A DNA stretch of 10,587 bases from Lachnoclostridium sp. UBA7097 (GCA_002499945.1 DKYP01000113.1:26410-36996); one strand, 5' to 3'. Counted from the stretch's first letter, positions 1-6,858 are shown. Notes: generated from the letters alone by a model not told the origin. Numbers and translations: made by a program.

Positions 1-321
1 GCTATGCCTGGCAATATGAATAATATTATGAAACAGGCACAGCGTATGCAGAAACAGATGGAAGAAAAATCAAAGGAATTTGAGGATAAAGAGTGGGAGG
101 CAACAGCTGGCGGCGGCGCTGTTACAGTTAAAGTATCAGGCAAAAAAGAAATCCTTTCTGTAAAACTTTCACCAGAAGTTGTTGACCCTGACGATATAGA
201 GATGCTTGAGGACTTAATAGTAGCTGCAACCAATGAAGCACTCCGCAAGATGGAAGAAGAAAATGCAGCAATGATGCAGCAGCTTACAGGCGGCCTTGGC
301 GGTCTTGGCGGGCTGTTCTGA
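1..321 (+). CDS. ybaB: YbaB/EbfC family nucleoid-associated protein (5' end probably outside window)
   Basis: Small DNA-binding protein of the YbaB/EbfC family (YaaK in Bacillus), which forms dimers, coats DNA and is usually encoded between dnaX and recR. The visible part runs in one frame from the first base. A methionine at position 4 would give 105 residues, but family members often start a few Gly/Met-rich residues earlier and the frame is open to the left edge, so I treat the start as cut off. Recognisable parts are the N-terminal charged helix (KQAQRMQKQMEEK), the family core ATAGGGAVTVKVSGKKEI, the motif VVDPDDIEMLEDLIVAATNEA, and a Gly-rich tail ending GGLF. The stop is 13 nt before the recR start, and the recR ribosome binding site lies in that gap, so the two are almost certainly cotranscribed. 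The family call is firm; only the exact start is open. Confidence 0.93.
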   Translation, partial: AMPGNMNNIMKQAQRMQKQMEEKSKEFEDKEWEATAGGGAVTVKVSGKKEILSVKLSPEVVDPDDIEMLEDLIVAATNEALRKMEEENAAMMQQLTGGLGGLGGLF

Positions 322-334
322 TGGGGCAGGGGAT

Positions 335-931
335 ATGGAATTTTACAGTACACAGATTAGCAATCTTGTAGAGCAGCTTTCAAAGCTTCCCGGCATAGGG
401 GCAAAGTCTGCACAAAGGCTTGCTTTCCATATAATTAACCTGCCAGAAGAGCAGGTGGCATCCCTTGCAGGGGCTATGACAAATGCAAAGGCAAAAGTGC
501 GTTACTGCAAAGAATGTTGTACATATACAGATAATGAGCTCTGTCCAATATGCGCAAGCCAGCAGAGAGACCATAAATATATAATGGTAGTTGAAAACCC
601 AAGAGACCTTGCGGCATATGAAAAGACAGGCAAATACGAAGGCGTGTACCATGTACTGCATGGTGCTATTTCGCCAATGAACGGTACAGGCCCGGACGAC
701 ATAAGGCTCCGTGAACTTATGGCAAGGCTTGGCGGTGATGTGGACGAAGTAATTGTTGCAACAAATAAAAACCTTGAAGGGGATACAACTGCTGCATATA
801 TCAGCAAGCTTGTAAAACCACTTGGAATAAAGGTCAGCCGCATTGCGAGCGGTGTGCCCGCCGGCGGAGACCTGGAATATATTGATGAGGTAACTTTATA
901 CAGGGCACTGGAAGGAAGAACAGACATGTAA
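335..931 (+). CDS. recR: Recombination protein RecR
   Basis: RecR acts with RecO (and RecF) to load RecA on single-stranded gaps during recombinational DNA repair. The product is 198 residues, the normal family length. Residues about 11-30 carry the helix-hairpin-helix (LSKLPGIGAKSAQRLAFH). Cys58, Cys61, Cys70 and Cys73 form the zinc finger (CKEC...CPIC). The Toprim region runs from about residue 82 to 175 (VVENPRDLAAYE, ATNKNLEGDTTA), and the C-terminal RIASGVPAGGDLEYIDEVTL motif is intact. I chose ATG 335 because GGGGCAGGGGAT just upstream is a plausible ribosome binding site and because it gives the canonical N-terminus; an upstream in-frame TTG at 296 would overlap ybaB and add 13 foreign residues. 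The last 36 nt overlap the end of yyaC on the other strand, and a terminator hairpin surrounds the stop codon. Confidence 0.97.
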   Translation: MEFYSTQISNLVEQLSKLPGIGAKSAQRLAFHIINLPEEQVASLAGAMTNAKAKVRYCKECCTYTDNELCPICASQQRDHKYIMVVENPRDLAAYEKTGKYEGVYHVLHGAISPMNGTGPDDIRLRELMARLGGDVDEVIVATNKNLEGDTTAAYISKLVKPLGIKVSRIASGVPAGGDLEYIDEVTLYRALEGRTDM

Positions 932-1486
932 TTCTGTTCTTTTTTCAGCTGCCTTTAAAATACCCCTGGCAATAAATTCTGCAAGTTCTACTACTGTAGA
1001 AAGCTTGGTAGTCTGTAAAGTCAGGTGGCTGTTGGAATTAGAGGAATTAACAATACCTGTAATAAAAGCATCACCAACACAAGGCAGTTTTTTATTAACA
1101 CCAATACCCGGCGAAAGAGGGCCAGTCCCTGATGTAACATGCCCTATATGCTGCTTTATTCCAAGCGAAGCATCTACCGCTACAATATATGGCCTTGGGA
1201 TTGCATTATATATATAGTCAATAGTTTTTCCAAGGTTCTGTGCATGTACAGGTGATGAAAGCGTACCAAAAACAGGCAGGTTCTTCTGGCTTTTCATAAG
1301 GATGTGGCCAGTAACAGGACCCAGGCAGTCACCAGTTGCACGGTCAGAGCCAATACAGAGGAACACTATATTCTGGTTCTGGTTATAACATTCTTCATAA
1401 TGGCAGCTGACCATATTAACAAACTTGGGAAAAGACGCAGGGCGGTATATATTAAAATATTTTATTCCGGTTGATATAGCTGGCAT
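896..1486 (-). CDS. yyaC: YyaC-family (DUF1256-like) sporulation protein
   Basis: Predicted sporulation protein of the YyaC/DUF1256 family, which shares a fold with the spore protease GPR and hydrogenase maturation proteases; its substrate and exact role are not known to me. The 196-residue product carries the family signature IGSDRATGDCLGPVTG (about 45-60), a conserved-looking Asp in VAVDASLG (about 102-109) and the segment PLSPGIGVNKKLPCVGDAF (about 123-141). Start at 1486 is supported by AAAAGGAAGG about 9 nt upstream. The gene lies 64 nt downstream of the hydrolase on the same strand, and a forespore-type promoter may sit in that gap. The last 11 residues (LHVCSSFQCPV) are encoded antisense to the end of recR, so this tail is probably a non-conserved extension. 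No terminator is visible beyond its stop, so its transcript may run antisense into recR. The family call is good; function is inferred. Confidence 0.85.
   Translation of the reverse strand: MPAISTGIKYFNIYRPASFPKFVNMVSCHYEECYNQNQNIVFLCIGSDRATGDCLGPVTGHILMKSQKNLPVFGTLSSPVHAQNLGKTIDYIYNAIPRPYIVAVDASLGIKQHIGHVTSGTGPLSPGIGVNKKLPCVGDAFITGIVNSSNSNSHLTLQTTKLSTVVELAEFIARGILKAAEKRTELHVCSSFQCPV
916..945 (+). terminator. Intrinsic terminator of ybaB-recR, straddling the recR stop
   Basis: AAGAACAGA (916-924) pairs perfectly with TCTGTTCTT (933-941) around an 8-nt loop, followed by a T run at 940-945. The recR stop codon (929-931) sits in the loop. The stem has only three G-C pairs, so efficiency may be modest. 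The opposite orientation has no T run, so it should not stop yyaC transcription. The whole structure lies within or beside the 3' coding end of yyaC on the minus strand. Confidence 0.65.
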
Positions 1487-1517
1487 ATAATTTAACCTTC
1501 CTTTTTGTTATATGCCT

Positions 1518-1546
1518 AAGTATGCCCCAGTAAAAATATTTTATTC
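1518..1546 (-). promoter_or_regulatory. Possible forespore sigma-factor (SigF/SigG-type) promoter of yyaC
   Basis: Read on the minus strand there is GAATA (1542-1546), then 17 nt, then CATACTT (1518-1524), close to the SigG pattern GMATR-N18-CATNMTA. The overlapping GGGCATACT fits the Bacillus SigF -10 pattern GGNNANANT with a 14-nt gap. Either would give a leader of roughly 25 nt before the yyaC start. The motifs are short and spacing is one base off, so this is tentative; the sporulation assignment of yyaC makes it plausible. Confidence 0.35.
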
Positions 1547-1550
1547 TATA

Positions 1551-2195
1551 TTATAATTTGCTGTTATTTATCCAGAACTTTTTTATAAGGCTGGCTAATT
1601 CTTCTGGTGCTTTAACATTTATCTCATGTCCGGTGTTTTCTATAAAATAAAGCTTTGAGCCTGGAATTTTATTATGCATGCTGGCTGCTGCCTTTTGGTT
1701 TGCCTTGTCCCTTTCCCCACAGATAATCATAACCGGGCAGGTAAGCCTGTTTAATTCTTTTTGGAAATCCAGTTTTAACATAGATTTTGTTAAAGATAAT
1801 ACATCTTTTTTCGGGATGCCCATTTCTGAAAACATTGCTTCTGGCATAAAATGGAATACTATGTCCTGTATATAAAGTATTCCCTTTGGCATTTTATACT
1901 GTGGTGCTATTAAAACCAATGAATGTACTTTTTGCAAATGCTTTAATGCATAATTTAATGCTAAAACTGCACCAAGTGAAATACCGCATATATCCAGCCT
2001 GCCAGAATATCCATTGCAGGTTTTTTCAAACTGCCTGTACAAACCAGGATAATTTATATCCCCGCCTTTTAACATTTGAAACAAATCCGGGCAAATTGGG
2101 TTTTGTATATGCAGGATAGAAGAAACTTTATCCCAGCTTGATGCTGTCTGCCCCAGCCCATGTAAAAAAACATAATTTTTATTTTGTATATCCAT
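1551..2195 (-). CDS. Alpha/beta-fold hydrolase
   Basis: A 214-residue serine hydrolase of the alpha/beta fold, probably cytosolic since no signal peptide or membrane segment is seen. The oxyanion motif HGLGQ is at residues 12-16, the nucleophile elbow GISLG at 71-75 (Ser73), the acid in CGERD (Asp163) and the catalytic His in NTGHE (His190). These come in the right order and spacing for a complete triad. The cap region (about 105-145) is short and helical. The substrate cannot be told; close families include small esterases and lipases. Start 2195 is supported by AGGAGA 5 nt upstream and by a sigma-A-like promoter at 2240-2268. It is the first gene of a likely two-gene minus-strand unit with yyaC, though yyaC may also have its own promoter. 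It is divergent from the LysM gene. The fold call is strong and the specific activity unknown. Confidence 0.88.
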   Translation of the reverse strand: MDIQNKNYVFLHGLGQTASSWDKVSSILHIQNPICPDLFQMLKGGDINYPGLYRQFEKTCNGYSGRLDICGISLGAVLALNYALKHLQKVHSLVLIAPQYKMPKGILYIQDIVFHFMPEAMFSEMGIPKKDVLSLTKSMLKLDFQKELNRLTCPVMIICGERDKANQKAAASMHNKIPGSKLYFIENTGHEINVKAPEELASLIKKFWINNSKL

Positions 2196-2239
2196 AAAAA
2201 TCTCCTGTCTTTCTAAGCATTTCCTTTAATATAAGAATT

Positions 2240-2268
2240 AGTATATCATAGCTATAATACAAGGTCTA
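2240..2268 (-). promoter_or_regulatory. Sigma-A-like promoter of the hydrolase gene
   Basis: On the minus strand, TAGACC (2263-2268, four of six to TTGACA) is followed after exactly 17 nt by TATACT (2240-2245, five of six to TATAAT). This predicts a start near 2233 and a leader of about 40 nt before the AGGAGA ribosome binding site. Confidence 0.55.
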
Positions 2269-2412
2269 TTATTTTTTAACAAGTCGAATTTTAGCACCAA
2301 GATATATATATGCTTGTCCTGTTTTCGACAAAAATGGCATACCCGTGGTGTTACAATTCCTGTATCCTTTGTTTATCAGGAAATATATTTGTTAGAAAGG
2401 GTTGTGTGCGGA

Positions 2413-3678
2413 ATGGAAACTAAGAGGTTTGGTAACTTGGGCGAGTATGCTAAAGAGTCGGCGCATAAGGAATATGTATATAGCCGCCTGCCAGAAAATA
2501 TAAGGCAGATTGGTGAAACAAATGGACGCCTTAAAATATACATAGAAGATTATGTAATGACATATATACACCAGATATTTACTGAGAAACAGGAGAAGGC
2601 AATAGTTATATTTCTTGGCAAAAAGGGAAAAGAAGAGGCAGCAGGCTGTGTATTTATTTATGGTGCAGTACAGGTACAGTGTGATGTAATGGGGGGACCT
2701 AAAGAACTTACTGCTAATAAATGGAACCAGGTATATGAGGATATGAATGAAAGTTTCCCTGGGGCACAAATGATTGGATGGGGATGCGGGGTAAGCATGT
2801 GGAACAGCAAAGCAGATATTTCAGTAAGGCAAATCCATGGGAAATTTTTCAGTGAAAATGGAAAAATTTTATATGTAACAGATATGTCAGAAAAAGAAGA
2901 AAAAATTTTCCTGTGGAACAATGGCAATCTGGCAGAACAACCAGGGTTTGTGGTTTATTATGAGAAAAACCCGCAGATGCAGGATTATATGCTAAAAGGA
3001 AAAGGCAAAAAAAGTATTGAATCTGCCTATAAAGATAATGTTACTGAAAATATGCGGACCGTAATTAAAGAAAAAGAAGATACAAGAGTAATTAAAACAA
3101 AACACTTAGGGTATGCAACAATAGCAACAATGTTTGTTATGATTATAGTTGTTGGAAGCCTGGTATATAAAAGCCTGGACAAAATCCAGTACCTTGAAGA
3201 AGCCATAACAGCTGTAGAAAGCTATATAGGCAGCAACATGGTACAGCCTGTTATGACAGATGGAAGTATAGTAAAGGAAGAAAATAACGGGAAATCTGGC
3301 AAAGCCAGTACAAAGAAAACAGATAATTCAGGTAAAGAAACGCCAGAAGAAAATAAAGGTAAAGCAAACATTACCACACCACCAGCTGCCACACCTGAAA
3401 AGCCGGAAGGAAGTAATAATGAAAAGGGCAGTACAGATGGCAGTAAAAAAAGCAGCAAAACTACTAGTAGTAAAAAGAATAATGGCAATACAAAGAAAAC
3501 AATTAAATATAATGGGAAATATGACAGCTATATTGTAAGTGCAGGCGATACATTAAGCCAGATTGTATGGAAACAGTACCATTCATTTTATTACCTTGAC
3601 AAGGTGATGAAAGTAAACAATATAAAAGACTCTGATAAAATATATGAAGGTGAATGTATAATATTACCAGAATTTTAA
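2413..3678 (+). CDS. Membrane protein with N-terminal MPN/JAB-like region and C-terminal LysM domain
   Basis: A 421-residue single-pass membrane protein. Residues 40-195 resemble the MPN/JAB fold: LKIYIEDYV, then IVIFLGKKG (64-72), GCVFIYGAVQV, FPGAQMIGWGCG (115-126), a late Asp135, IHGKFF, and YVTD (154-157), ending near YYEKNPQMQDYML (182-194). The metalloprotease HxH after GW is absent (Cys125 and Val127 stand there), so it is probably not catalytic. A membrane segment lies at 233-252 (YATIATMFVMIIVVGSLVY region), then a short helix, then a Lys/Ser/Thr/Asn-rich linker (283-366), then one LysM domain (372-419: YIVSAGDTLSQIVWKQY...YEGECIILP). Lys/Arg before the membrane segment suggest N-in, LysM outside on peptidoglycan. 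ATG 2413 is chosen: AGAAAGGG precedes it by 11 nt, and the open frame back to 2314 encodes unconvincing sequence. No clear promoter was found in the 217-nt gap upstream (2196-2412). The LysM call is firm, the MPN call moderate. Confidence 0.85.
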   Translation: METKRFGNLGEYAKESAHKEYVYSRLPENIRQIGETNGRLKIYIEDYVMTYIHQIFTEKQEKAIVIFLGKKGKEEAAGCVFIYGAVQVQCDVMGGPKELTANKWNQVYEDMNESFPGAQMIGWGCGVSMWNSKADISVRQIHGKFFSENGKILYVTDMSEKEEKIFLWNNGNLAEQPGFVVYYEKNPQMQDYMLKGKGKKSIESAYKDNVTENMRTVIKEKEDTRVIKTKHLGYATIATMFVMIIVVGSLVYKSLDKIQYLEEAITAVESYIGSNMVQPVMTDGSIVKEENNGKSGKASTKKTDNSGKETPEENKGKANITTPPAATPEKPEGSNNEKGSTDGSKKSSKTTSSKKNNGNTKKTIKYNGKYDSYIVSAGDTLSQIVWKQYHSFYYLDKVMKVNNIKDSDKIYEGECIILPEF

Positions 3679-3708
3679 TAAAATTTTACTATCTGCAATT
3701 GGCTGGGT

Positions 3709-3929
3709 TAATGCAAGGTTTCCATGCCATTAAGTTAAGAGGAATGCCAAAAAAATGGGCTGGCAAATTCCAATGTGCTTCCAATGGACGGCTGTACGAA
3801 TCCGCTGGTGCTTAAGTCCCGTAGTATGGGACTTTATGCACCACTGCGTGATTCGTCCAAGTGGGAACGTGCCTGTCCATGGGACACATTGGAATTGCCA
3901 GCCCATAATTTTTTAGAAACCTTGCATTA
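3709..3929. repeat. About 220-bp imperfect palindrome in a 369-nt gene-free gap
   Basis: This fills most of the gene-free stretch 3679-4047. Paired segments from outside in are: 3709-3722 with 3916-3929 (14 bp, perfect); 3756-3777 with 3885-3905 (21 bp, one bulged A); 3780-3789 with 3875-3884 (9 of 10); 3796-3802 with 3850-3856 (7 bp, perfect); 3803-3805 with 3846-3848; 3806-3811 with 3838-3843 (6 bp, perfect); 3814-3820 with 3828-3834 (7 bp) around a 7-nt loop. The unpaired parts are asymmetric: 3723-3748 on the left and 3857-3874 on the right. No start codon with a ribosome binding site and no recognisable protein lies inside. It could be a miniature inverted-repeat transposable element, a large structured RNA, or a bidirectional terminator. 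I do not recognise a named RNA family, and no clear target-site duplication is visible at the ends. Confidence 0.8.
3749..3914 (+). terminator. Possible terminator of the LysM gene formed by the palindrome
   Basis: The 21-bp stem 3756-3777/3885-3905 is preceded by seven A (3749-3755) and followed, after TAA, by six T (3909-3914). This A-stem-T layout resembles a bidirectional intrinsic terminator serving the LysM gene. The loop is very large, but the inner stems would fold it co-transcriptionally. The T run starts three bases after the stem, which weakens the call. Confidence 0.35.
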
Positions 3930-3974
3930 CATTAAACAATAGCATATAACCAGAAATTATCCGGCATTTTTTGC

Positions 3975-4003
3975 TTGCTTTGTATTATCCAGTAAGTTAT
4001 ACT
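3975..4003 (+). promoter_or_regulatory. Sigma-A-like promoter of the DUF5711-like gene
   Basis: TTGCTT (3975-3980) and TATACT (3998-4003) are separated by exactly 17 nt. The -10 is five of six, the -35 three of six. It would start transcription near 4010, about 38 nt before the chosen start codon, and lies just right of the palindrome, so the gene and the NlpC/P60 gene after it would form their own unit. Confidence 0.5.
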
Positions 4004-4047
4004 TAATATTCACAGTGATAAAAAACATAAGAACAGAGGAATGGTAT

Positions 4048-5235
4048 ATGGATAGTTTTGTTGGACGTTCACAGGATATAGCTGTTATCAGCGGACGCCG
4101 GCGTAAGATTATATTATTTACGGTAATATGTGCTGCATGTATAGTTGTTGCGTCAGTAATATTTATCCTGCTTGTCAATTCATTTATGAACAGAAGATAT
4201 ACTTCTTATGAAGTTACAAGGGAAGTACCTGTAACAGGTGACAGTTTTGTTAAATATGCTTCATATGATGATAAAGTGTTAAGGTATAACCGTGATGGTA
4301 TTTCTGCACTTGATGCTTCAGGCAGCATAATATGGAATGGAAGTTATAATATGGTTTCACCATCAGCTGATGTATGTGGGAAATATGTTGTGGCAGCGGA
4401 TATAGGCGGCAAGACCCTTTTTGTATATAACGAAGAAGGGCAGGGCAAGGAAGTTACAACAGATTATCCTATAGTGCAGGCAAGTGTTTCTGCAAGTGGT
4501 ATTATTGCTGTGCTTCTTGAACAGGCAACTTCCAATGTTATAAATATTTACAATCCATATGATGTTTCAAACAGGCTGCTTGTGGAGATACCTACTAATG
4601 TTGATGAAGGATACCCTGTGTGCATTGATATATCACCAGAAGGCACAAACCTTGTAGCGGCATATGTATGTGTGACAAATGGAAAGATACAGAGCAGGGC
4701 AGCTTTTTATGATTTCACAGATGTAGGCAAGAATACAAACTGTCTTGTCGGTGCTAAAAATTATGATGAAATAGTAATTTCAGATGTAAGGTTTCTTGAC
4801 GGTGACAATATATGTATATTTACTGATAATGGTTTTAGTGTATGGAGAAATGCAAAAAAGCCAAGGGAGTCATATTCTAATACATATGAGGAGAAGATAA
4901 AAAGTGCTTTCTGCAATAACAAGTATGTTGGCATGGTTTTTGAGAACAGCAGCAGTACAAGGCCATACCAGATGAAAGTATATGACATTTCTGGCAAGAA
5001 AGTGCTGGACCTTGGATTTAATAATAATTATAATACAGTCAGGATGTATGGTAATGATGAGATATTGTTTAATTCAGCATCAGAGTGTGAGATATTCCGC
5101 ATAAACGGGGTGAAGAAGTTATCATGCCAGGTAAATGGCAGGGTTTTAAATTTTTTCCCGGCAGAGGGGATTAACAGGTATTATTTTGTTATGGATGATA
5201 AAATCCAGGAGATAAAACTTAAAAAGCAAAATTAG
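4048..5235 (+). CDS. Single-pass membrane protein with propeller-like ectodomain (DUF5711-like)
   Basis: A 395-residue protein I match, from memory of the family's look, to DUF5711 proteins of Clostridia; its function is not known to me. The N-terminus is short and basic (SGRRRK, 15-20), followed by one membrane segment at about 20-43 and a large extracytoplasmic region. That region repeats short beta-rich units such as DGISALDASGSIIW, GGKTLFVYNEEG, SNVINIYNPYD, NGFSVWRNAK and MKVYDISGKKVLDLG, typical of PQQ/WD-like beta-propellers. No catalytic motif is seen. I chose ATG 4048 because GAGGAA lies 6 nt upstream; the in-frame GTG at 4015 has no comparable site. The stop is 66 nt before the NlpC/P60 gene with no terminator between, so the two are likely cotranscribed. 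The topology is well supported; a sensing or scaffold role in the envelope is inference. Confidence 0.75.
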   Translation: MDSFVGRSQDIAVISGRRRKIILFTVICAACIVVASVIFILLVNSFMNRRYTSYEVTREVPVTGDSFVKYASYDDKVLRYNRDGISALDASGSIIWNGSYNMVSPSADVCGKYVVAADIGGKTLFVYNEEGQGKEVTTDYPIVQASVSASGIIAVLLEQATSNVINIYNPYDVSNRLLVEIPTNVDEGYPVCIDISPEGTNLVAAYVCVTNGKIQSRAAFYDFTDVGKNTNCLVGAKNYDEIVISDVRFLDGDNICIFTDNGFSVWRNAKKPRESYSNTYEEKIKSAFCNNKYVGMVFENSSSTRPYQMKVYDISGKKVLDLGFNNNYNTVRMYGNDEILFNSASECEIFRINGVKKLSCQVNGRVLNFFPAEGINRYYFVMDDKIQEIKLKKQN

Positions 5236-5301
5236 TGGATGTTATTTTAATATATACATAAAATTATTGGAATTTAATTAAGAACAAGGAGGATAAAGAC
5301 A

Positions 5302-6810
5302 GTGAAGGGGATAATTATTTTAGGGTTTTTAATGTTATTCCAGATGTTTATGCCAGTGAATGCGGCAGCAGAAGAAAAGGATATTATTATAGACACTTCA
5401 ACAGATGAAATAACTTTAACATGTGGTGATTCAGGGAAGTTTATTTTGGACCAGGGTCTTGCAGATTCTTATTATGGTGATAATGATAATAATGGAATAT
5501 GGGATAATGGGACATGGGATGATGACACAGATGATACAGACACAGACGGTACAGATGAAGATGATACTGGTTTATGGGAGGATGTTGGCTGGTTTTTTAG
5601 TGGCATTTATGGGGATGGGAGTTATGGGGATGAAGATGGCTGGGATGATGCCAGTGATGATGGGGATTATGTGGTAACGCCTCCGGATACAGGGGAGGAT
5701 AATAAAATAATAGCTTCTTTTGAATATTCGTCTTCTGATTCTTCTGCACTTGAGGTTACAACAGATGGAAGCTATATTGCAAAGCTTGGCAAGGATGTTA
5801 TTTTGTACATAACTGCATACAATTCAGATGGAACAGTAGTTTACAGTGGCAGTTTCAGGATTGTGGTAAAGGCAGATTTGTCTGGGGCAGTTTTATCAGA
5901 AACTTCACATACAGAATACTGGTATGACAATTCAAAACCCCCGCTTTCTGTTACTGTTGCGGTAAATGGCGCAAAGGGGCTTGTATCTTCCGGGGGCAAT
6001 ACAGAGTTTGATTACAATGTATCTTCCGGACTGGATGCAGAATGTAGTTTTGCAGATGGGGAGATTGTTATATATGCTTATTCGGCAGGGTCCGGGACAA
6101 TAGAAATAGAACTGGATAATAAAACATTTTCTTTTACATTAAATGTCAAAAGGGTTATGGTTTCTGGTTCTAATTCATTATATCTTGTTAAAGGTAAAAC
6201 AAAACAGATGAAATTAAAGGGGACTTCCCAGAAAACAGTATGGACATCAAGCAACCCTTCTGTAGTAAAAATTACTAAGAATGGCAGGATGAAAGGCAGA
6301 AAAACAGGAAATGCGGTTATTACTGCAAAGACTGGTGATGGCATGACAGGCTGTGTTGTATCAGTAGTGACAGCTGGCAGGCTGAAGGTTATAAAACGTG
6401 CCACATGGATTGGAAAGCACTGGAAATATGACCAGCAGAAACGTATGCAAAATGGTTATTATGACTGTAGTGCACTTGTCTGGAAAGCATACCTTAAAGA
6501 GAAAAGATATATTATGTCTAAGAGTTATGCACCAACAGCGGCGGATTTAGGCAAGTGGTGCCAGGAACATGGTAAAATAATTAAGGGCAGTAACAGTAAA
6601 AACCTTGCAAAATTAAAAATGAAACCAGGTGCAGTTATGTTTGAAACAGGTTCTAAGAATGGCAGGTTTAAAGGGATATACCATGTAGAAATGTTTACTG
6701 GCTATACTTTTGAAGGTTATAGTTATGATGGTAAAGCAATAATTGGCACGAAGTGGGCAAACCGCCCGGATAATTACTATGGAAGTGGTGATTTATGGGC
6801 GCAGTTATAA
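5302..6810 (+). CDS. Secreted Asp-rich, Ig-like (Big_2) NlpC/P60 peptidoglycan hydrolase
   Basis: A 502-residue exported protein, likely a cysteine peptidase that cuts peptide stems of peptidoglycan. Residues 1-23 are a signal peptide (hydrophobic core, ending NAAA). Residues about 57-133 are very rich in Asp, Gly, Asn and Trp, with a D78xD80xD82G83xD85 stretch like a calcium-binding loop. Beta-rich sequence follows (135-280), then a Big_2-like Ig domain (about 284-356: YLVKGKTKQMKL, WTSSNPSVVKI, GRMKGRKTGNAVITA). The C-terminal NlpC/P60 domain (about 362-502) has catalytic Cys389 in YYDCSALVW and His461 in IYHVEMFTG; the third polar residue is not obvious. GTG 5302 is the start, with AAGGAGG 9 nt upstream. 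No LysM or SH3 anchor is present. Downstream there is no hairpin-plus-T terminator, only the str promoter 19 nt after the stop. Confidence 0.88.
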   Translation: MKGIIILGFLMLFQMFMPVNAAAEEKDIIIDTSTDEITLTCGDSGKFILDQGLADSYYGDNDNNGIWDNGTWDDDTDDTDTDGTDEDDTGLWEDVGWFFSGIYGDGSYGDEDGWDDASDDGDYVVTPPDTGEDNKIIASFEYSSSDSSALEVTTDGSYIAKLGKDVILYITAYNSDGTVVYSGSFRIVVKADLSGAVLSETSHTEYWYDNSKPPLSVTVAVNGAKGLVSSGGNTEFDYNVSSGLDAECSFADGEIVIYAYSAGSGTIEIELDNKTFSFTLNVKRVMVSGSNSLYLVKGKTKQMKLKGTSQKTVWTSSNPSVVKITKNGRMKGRKTGNAVITAKTGDGMTGCVVSVVTAGRLKVIKRATWIGKHWKYDQQKRMQNGYYDCSALVWKAYLKEKRYIMSKSYAPTAADLGKWCQEHGKIIKGSNSKNLAKLKMKPGAVMFETGSKNGRFKGIYHVEMFTGYTFEGYSYDGKAIIGTKWANRPDNYYGSGDLWAQL

Positions 6811-6829
6811 AAAAATGGAAATAAAGGTG

Positions 6830-6858
6830 TTGACAAACAGGAGATTGCATATTAGAAT
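6830..6858 (+). promoter_or_regulatory. Strong sigma-A promoter of the str operon
   Basis: Consensus TTGACA (6830-6835), a 17-nt spacer and TAGAAT (6853-6858, five of six) predict a start near 6865 and a leader of about 80 nt before rpsL. A 7-bp dyad, TTGCATA (6845-6851) and TATGCAA (6866-6872), is centred on the -10 and could be an operator. The leader also holds a small hairpin, GGCGGT/ACTGCC, at about 6888-6902. Confidence 0.85.

Noticed and set aside
502..927. 141-codon open frame antisense to recR
   Set aside because: The recR protein on the other strand is full length and conserved, and the antisense product is Ser-rich shadow without a ribosome binding site.
2253..2258. TATAAT on the plus strand as the LysM gene promoter
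   Set aside because: No -35 is found at 15-19 nt upstream, and the same bases lie within the better minus-strand promoter of the hydrolase.
2314..2412. N-terminal extension of the LysM protein from 2314
   Set aside because: The 33 residues look non-coding, with no ribosome binding site there; ATG 2413 has AGAAAGGG upstream and starts the plausible protein.
3709..3929. Palindrome as an integron attC site or a tRNA gene
   Set aside because: The ends have GTT on the left and AAC on the right, opposite to attC core order, and no integrase is near. The inner stems do not make a cloverleaf or a T-loop.
3957..4178. 73-codon minus-strand open frame covering the start of the DUF5711-like gene
   Set aside because: It overlaps a well supported gene start and promoter, and its product shows no motif.
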